From NCBI GenBank assembly GCA_030067055.1, contig JASJAL010000208.1, positions 1 through 10,496 on the forward strand: a DNA stretch of 10,496 nt, written 5' to 3'. The translations under genes and the position numbers were made by a program. How positions within the stretch are numbered: the stretch's first letter is position 1; every line of letters starts with the position of its first letter. Origin of the DNA: Kiloniellales bacterium (GTDB lineage: Bacteria > Pseudomonadota > Alphaproteobacteria > Kiloniellales > JAKSBE01). The notes beneath the pieces are model-generated. The model was not told where the DNA came from and ran no database searches. It saw only the letters and a program-made list of their open reading frames with translations. This document shows positions 7,374-10,496 of this stretch, piece by piece.

Positions 7374-7401
7374 TAGATAGACTGACCTGGAGAGAAGTCA
7401 A
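7374..7401 (-). promoter_or_regulatory. Sigma70-type promoter of the phasin gene
   Basis: On the minus strand a TTGACT -35 (complement of 7396-7401, 5 of 6) and a TATCTA -10 (complement of 7374-7379) are separated by 16 bp. The predicted transcription start is near 7367, giving an untranslated leader of about 70 bases. The two flanking TGC palindromes suggest repression by PhaR. Confidence 0.6.
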
Positions 7402-7407
7402 GAAAAA

Positions 7408-7423
7408 TTGTGCAGTGCAACAA
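7408..7423. promoter_or_regulatory. PhaR-like half-conserved operator, distal
   Basis: TGC-AGT-GCA (7411-7419), flanked by TTG and ACAA, is an imperfect palindrome with the same TGC-N3-GCA core as the proximal site. It lies just upstream of the phasin -35. It lacks the full CTGC/GCAG arms, so it would be a weaker site. Confidence 0.4.
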
Positions 7424-7515
7424 AAGAAAATTCGACCTAAATCCGGGGCGTTTCGGGGCCTGCCTCAGCCTCGCAGCCGGATCGCAAATGCTCGGATTCA
7501 GAAGGGGTTGCGGGT
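7424..7515. other. Gap between the lipoprotein gene end and the phasin regulatory region
   Basis: Together with the phasin control region this forms a 221-bp gene-free stretch (7295-7515). I see no gene here and no hairpin with a T run to end the lipoprotein transcript. Confidence 0.4.
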
Positions 7516-8274
7516 TCACAGGCCGCCCCCCTCGAGGCCGTTCTCACCCACGGTGATCAGAAAGCGCGACGTTTCGCCGCCCCTCTCCTGTGCCGGCCCG
7601 CTGGCCCGGCCGAGCTCGACCGGATTGAGGTCGCGCGGCCAATTCACTGCCACGCCCGTGTCGTCCCGTTGGAGCAGGGTGGTTGGAAAGCGCAAGGCCG
7701 AGAAGGCCTCGGAAGGGCCTTGCCAGCCGCCAAAGTAGAACCTGCCGTCAACGCAAGCTACCGCGGCCCAGTAGAATCCCCTGGAATTCAACTCCAACCC
7801 GACGTCGGGTCGATCGAAAAATCCGGCCTCGGCCAGATTCTGGCGCAGCTGCTCCATTTCCTGGCCATCCAGGCGCGTTTGGGCTTCCTTCCATCGCCAC
7901 GGGGCCAGCAGATCATCGAACTGAAGTTGTGAAATGTTCGCTGGGCCCTTAACGCGCGCCCTCATCGATCCGCCTTGGTCGGCCCCATCGCCCAGGATAT
8001 CGTAGCTGCGCAGCTGCTCATCATAGCGGGCATTGTAGACAAATCGGTACTTCTCCGGGGCTCCGGGCCCGCAGGCGGCGCGGATATCGTCGCCAGTGAC
8101 GTAGCTGAGCCACGTGAATTTATGGGTGAGCGGGGAATCCGCCTCTCCCTGATTGGCGCAGGCCACGAGCAGAACCCCACACAGGAGCCCGGCAAGAATC
8201 GGCCGGCGGGGCCGGCTTCGATGGCTCCGGGACCGGGCGTTGGGTATATTTTGACGCTTCGGGGTGTATGTCAT
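7516..8274 (-). CDS. Predicted lipoprotein of unknown function
   Basis: A 252-residue protein that I cannot assign to a named family. It has a long, very basic N-region (residues 1-24, about eight Arg/Lys), a hydrophobic stretch (ILAGLLCGVLLVA, 26-38) and a lipobox LVAC with Cys39 as the lipidated residue. Ala at +2 gives no inner-membrane retention signal, so transfer to the outer membrane is predicted by the E. coli rule. The mature part has exactly two further Cys (C68, C174), a plausible periplasmic disulfide. It is rich in Tyr and Trp (KYRFVYNARYDEQLRSYDI, 75-93; APWRWKEAQTRL, 124-135; FYWAAVACVDGRFYFGGWQG, 167-186), suggesting a compact globular beta-rich domain. The only usable start in the frame is the ATG at 8274; its Shine-Dalgarno is weak. 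It is divergent from the SPOR carboxypeptidase and shares its 137-bp control region, so an envelope role is a reasonable guess only. Confidence 0.8.
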   Translation of the reverse strand: MTYTPKRQNIPNARSRSHRSRPRRPILAGLLCGVLLVACANQGEADSPLTHKFTWLSYVTGDDIRAACGPGAPEKYRFVYNARYDEQLRSYDILGDGADQGGSMRARVKGPANISQLQFDDLLAPWRWKEAQTRLDGQEMEQLRQNLAEAGFFDRPDVGLELNSRGFYWAAVACVDGRFYFGGWQGPSEAFSALRFPTTLLQRDDTGVAVNWPRDLNPVELGRASGPAQERGGETSRFLITVGENGLEGGGL

Positions 8275-8300
8275 GTTGTGAAGTTCTCACGGTCCTAGAG

Positions 8301-8314
8301 AATGGTTAACCATT
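8301..8314. promoter_or_regulatory. Palindromic CtrA-like site
   Basis: AATGGTTAACCATT is a perfect 14-bp palindrome. It contains the CtrA half-site word TTAACCAT on both strands (plus 8306-8313, minus 8302-8309), overlapping at TTAA. TTAACCAT is a recognised alternative to the full TTAA-N7-TTAA CtrA box; the full box is absent here. CtrA binding is inferred, not shown. Confidence 0.45.
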
Positions 8315-8399
8315 TTGCTCGAAGCTACTACGCGATTTCTGGACAGCGAATCGAGAATTGCCTAGAGTTCCGGCATATTTAGGCGATTCGACAGGTTTC

Positions 8400-8404
8400 G
8401 GGGA
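8400..8404 (+). promoter_or_regulatory. Possible ribosome binding site of the carboxypeptidase gene
   Basis: GGGGA lies 7 bases before the TTG at 8412. It is the best-placed purine-rich site among the possible non-ATG starts of this frame and is the reason 8412 is preferred. Confidence 0.4.
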
Positions 8405-8411
8405 CTGGCAC

Positions 8412-10157
8412 TTGATCACGAACTCAGGTGACGGCTTTTTTCGTTTCTTCTTGAACAAGCGCGCCCACGTGGCAGCGCTGACCTGTTTCCTTGTCTTTGC
8501 CGCGGCTCTGTTCACGGCCGCGCCTGCCCAGGCCAAGTACGCCTCGGTCGTCATCGACGCCGAGACCGGCGAGGTGCTTCACGCCAAGAACAGCAACACG
8601 CGCAACTATCCGGCCTCCCTGGTCAAGATGATGACCCTCTACATGGTCTTCGATGCCCTGGAGAAGCGCAAACTCAAGCTGAACCAAGGCCTTAGGGTCT
8701 CCCGCCGTGCCGCCGGCATGCCGCCCTCCAAGCTCGGCCTGCGTCGAGGCCAGACCATTCGCGTGAAGGAGGCGATCCTGGCGCTGGTGACCAAGTCCGC
8801 CAATGATGTCGCCGTGGTCGTGGCCGAGGCGATCGGCGGTACCGAGAGCCAGTTCGCCCGGAAGATGACCAAGAAGGCCCGCAAGCTCGGCATGAAGCGA
8901 ACCACCTTTCGCAATGCCTCGGGCCTGCCAAACCGCAGACAGCTCAGCACGGCGCGCGACATGGCGACCTTGGCAAGGGCCCTGATTCGCGATTTTCCTC
9001 AGTACTACCATTTCTTCGCGACCCAGAAGTTCAAGTACCGCGGGCGCACCTACCGCAATCACAACAAGCTGCTGCGAACCTATTCCGGCGCCGACGGCAT
9101 CAAGACCGGCTACATCCGCGCCTCCGGCTACAACCTCGTGGCGTCCAGCGTCCGCAACGGCCGCCGGGTCATCGCCGTCGTCTTCGGCGGCAAGACCTCG
9201 CGGTCGCGCAACCGTCATACCGCAACCCTGCTCGACCGGGGCTTCAAGCGCCTGACGATGATCGCCAGGAACTATCCTCCGCCGCCGCGCCGCAAGCCGA
9301 CGGCCATCGCCGCGGCCCGTCAGCCGCGCGGGGCGGAAATCGCTGTGAATCAGGCCGCGCAGCCGGCGCCTCAGGCGACCGTAGCGCCGCCGAAGCTCCA
9401 GCAGCAGCGCCATGGCGGCACATCGCTAGAGACCGAGGCCGTGGCCACCTTCAACGCGCCGGCGACCGGCAAAGCGACGGGCCTGGACACGCAGGCCATC
9501 TTGGCAGAGCTCAACGCGAACCAGCCGGGTAAGCCGTCGGGCTCTCGAGAGCCGGCCAAGCATGGGACCCTGACCGCCGAAGATCTTGCCGCCCAGCCCC
9601 TGATCGGCTCCGACCAGGCCGCCGGAACCCTGGTCACCGACGCCGCCGTGCCGCCGCCCGCCGCCGTCGAGAGCGTGCCTTTGGTCGACACGCTGGCAAG
9701 GCGTAGCCAGAGCGCGGTCGCAGCCGCGGAAGCGCCGGCGCCGGCGACAGAGGTCGCCGCCGCGCCGCCCCCGCCCGCTCCGCCGAAGCCGGCCACCGCC
9801 GCCGCGGCCAAGGCCGGAACCTCCCTGGAGTTCCAGGTGGTGGAGCCGCGCCGGAAGCCGGGCCCCTACGGGGTCCAGGTCGGCGCATTCTATCGCTATC
9901 GGCCGGCCCAGAAGGCGGCGCAGAAGGCATTCAAGAAAGCGCCCAAGCTGCTTGCCGAGGCGGAAGTATCGGTCACCCACGTTCGCGGGGCCCGGGGCAA
10001 GCTCTATCGGAGCCGCCTGGTTGGCCTGTCAAAGCGGAATGCCCGCCAAGCCTGCCGCAAGCTTCGCTCGCTCAAGATAGACTGCATGGTCGTGAGGGTG
10101 GGGCGCAGCACCAAGGTCGCCGGCACGGCGAGCCGGACCTCCCTCGCCGCCAACTGA
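8412..10157 (+). CDS. D-alanyl-D-alanine carboxypeptidase (peptidase S11) with C-terminal SPOR domain
   Basis: A 581-residue exported enzyme that removes the terminal D-Ala from peptidoglycan pentapeptides in the periplasm. Numbering is from the TTG at 8412. A signal peptide (about 1-41, NKRAHVAALTCFLVFAAALF core) ends AQA before K42. The S11 domain (about 42-285) has all three penicillin-binding motifs: SLVK (S69, K72), SAN (129-131) and KTG (231-233). The beta-rich PBP5_C domain usual after it is not recognisable. Instead a 190-residue Ala/Pro-rich disordered linker leads to a SPOR domain (about 483-564, YGVQVGAF then YRSRLVGLSKRNA), a fold that binds septal glycan stripped of stem peptides. 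The frame has no ATG before residue 73; starts at 8358 (TTG), 8451 (TTG, leaving the most canonical signal peptide) or 8469 (GTG) are possible. The end faces a phosphomutase gene 23 bp away. A dacA/dacC-type name would be generic. Confidence 0.93.
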   Translation: MITNSGDGFFRFFLNKRAHVAALTCFLVFAAALFTAAPAQAKYASVVIDAETGEVLHAKNSNTRNYPASLVKMMTLYMVFDALEKRKLKLNQGLRVSRRAAGMPPSKLGLRRGQTIRVKEAILALVTKSANDVAVVVAEAIGGTESQFARKMTKKARKLGMKRTTFRNASGLPNRRQLSTARDMATLARALIRDFPQYYHFFATQKFKYRGRTYRNHNKLLRTYSGADGIKTGYIRASGYNLVASSVRNGRRVIAVVFGGKTSRSRNRHTATLLDRGFKRLTMIARNYPPPPRRKPTAIAAARQPRGAEIAVNQAAQPAPQATVAPPKLQQQRHGGTSLETEAVATFNAPATGKATGLDTQAILAELNANQPGKPSGSREPAKHGTLTAEDLAAQPLIGSDQAAGTLVTDAAVPPPAAVESVPLVDTLARRSQSAVAAAEAPAPATEVAAAPPPPAPPKPATAAAAKAGTSLEFQVVEPRRKPGPYGVQVGAFYRYRPAQKAAQKAFKKAPKLLAEAEVSVTHVRGARGKLYRSRLVGLSKRNARQACRKLRSLKIDCMVVRVGRSTKVAGTASRTSLAAN

Positions 10158-10180
10158 TCGCGGCCGGCCCGGACCCTCGC

Positions 10181-10496
10181 CTAGAGGCCCTGCACGTCCA
10201 ATCCACTCTGCTCGAGCTGTGCCGTGACCTCCGCCTTAAGGCGGTCGAGGGCGGCCTGGTCTGAGGCCTCGCAGCGCAGGACCAGCGCCGGTTCGGTGTT
10301 GGAAGCGCGCAGGAGCCACCAGCCGTCTTTGCTGCTGACCCTGACGCCATCGATATCGTTGACTTCGGCGCCCGCGGCCCGGAGCCGAGCGCCGACCTCC
10401 TCGACCACGGCGAACTTCCGGTCCTCCGGGCAGTGCAGACGATGCTCGGGCGTATTGACGACGGCAGGCAGCGCGGCCCGGATGCTCGAAAGGCTC
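10181..10496 (-). CDS. Phosphomannomutase/phosphoglucomutase, C-terminal part
   Basis: The frame stays open to the window edge, so the N-terminal three-quarters of the gene lie outside; 104 residues are visible from the first whole codon (10495 downward). It is domain 4 of an alpha-D-phosphohexomutase, which interconverts sugar 1- and 6-phosphates in the cytoplasm for envelope and storage polysaccharides. The phosphate-binding loop is visible as RASNTEP (visible residues 63-69) in WWLLRASNTEPALVLRCEA, preceded by VNTPEHRL (13-20) and IDGVRV (48-53), all typical of the bifunctional PMM/PGM (AlgC-like) group. The catalytic phosphoserine is in the missing part. Substrate preference cannot be told from this end. 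No terminator is visible in the 23 bp separating it from the convergent carboxypeptidase gene. Confidence 0.92.
   Translation of the reverse strand, partial: SLSSIRAALPAVVNTPEHRLHCPEDRKFAVVEEVGARLRAAGAEVNDIDGVRVSSKDGWWLLRASNTEPALVLRCEASDQAALDRLKAEVTAQLEQSGLDVQGL

Larger units (their letters stand above)
8275..8411. promoter_or_regulatory. Shared divergent control region, lipoprotein / carboxypeptidase
   Basis: This 137-bp AT-richer stretch must hold the promoters of both flanking genes. It contains a 14-bp palindrome at 8301-8314 and two GANTC sites (GAATC 8348-8352, GATTC 8385-8389), the methylation target of CcrM in Alphaproteobacteria. A TATTTA at 8375-8380 could be a -10 for the rightward gene, but I see no convincing -35. 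The two promoters cannot be placed with confidence. Confidence 0.45.

Noticed and set aside
8424..9413. Minus-strand frame (329 codons) opposite the carboxypeptidase
   Set aside because: The plus strand encodes all three penicillin-binding motifs here. The antisense product is Arg/Gly/Leu/His-rich with no family resemblance.
10158..10180. GGCCGGCC palindrome (10162-10169) as a terminator between the convergent carboxypeptidase and phosphomutase genes
   Set aside because: It is an 8-bp palindrome with no loop and no T run on either side; expected by chance in DNA this rich in G and C.
1..10496. Mobile element, prophage, CRISPR array, toxin-antitoxin or defence system
   Set aside because: No transposase or integrase, no regularly spaced repeats, no tRNA-linked att-like repeat and no small toxin-like gene pair was seen. 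The genes are housekeeping or envelope types with uniform high-GC codon use.

Overview
The window is an ordinary-looking, GC-rich, gene-dense stretch of chromosome. It most likely comes from an alphaproteobacterium of the Rhodospirillales / Kiloniellales / Rhodovibrionales kind; that placement is an inference from gene content and style, not from a marker gene. The supporting signs are a class II (B12-dependent) ribonucleotide reductase with a C-terminal zinc ribbon, an adjacent clpS-clpA pair, a Phasin_2-type polyhydroxyalkanoate (PHA) granule protein with PhaR-like operator sequences, a COG3146/DUF482 acyltransferase, a DD-carboxypeptidase carrying a SPOR domain, and CtrA-like and GANTC motifs in one promoter region.

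Layout, left to right. Bases 1-669 (+) are the 3' end of nrdJ, closed by an intrinsic terminator at about 743-771. Bases 871-1338 (+) encode a RidA/YjgF-family protein, followed by a strong hairpin without a U tract. Bases 1489-2655 (+) encode a COG3146 (FemAB/GNAT-fold) predicted acyltransferase. Facing it, with only 13 bp between stop codons, is a CaiB/BaiF-family enzyme of alpha-methylacyl-CoA racemase type (2669-3778, -). Upstream of that on the same strand come clpA (3844-6198, -) and clpS (6206-6538, -). Bases 6648-6679 are a textbook terminator for the phasin gene (6707-7294, -), which has a sigma70-like promoter flanked by two TGC-N3-GCA palindromes. A lipoprotein of unknown function (7516-8274, -) is divergent from a secreted D-Ala-D-Ala carboxypeptidase with a SPOR domain (8412-10157, +). 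The last 316 bases hold the C-terminal end of a phosphomannomutase/phosphoglucomutase (-).

How they fit together. ClpS and ClpA form the N-degron adaptor and unfoldase that feed ClpP (not in the window). The phasin coats PHA granules. The carboxypeptidase trims peptidoglycan stem peptides, and its SPOR domain would take it to the division septum; the phosphomutase supplies sugar phosphates for envelope polysaccharide. The other genes do not form one obvious pathway. I found no mobile element, CRISPR array, RNA gene or phage gene, and no evidence of a new multi-gene system. The points most worth a second look are the palindromic CtrA-like site between the lipoprotein and carboxypeptidase genes, the uncharacterised lipoprotein, and the PhaR-like operator pair at the phasin promoter.
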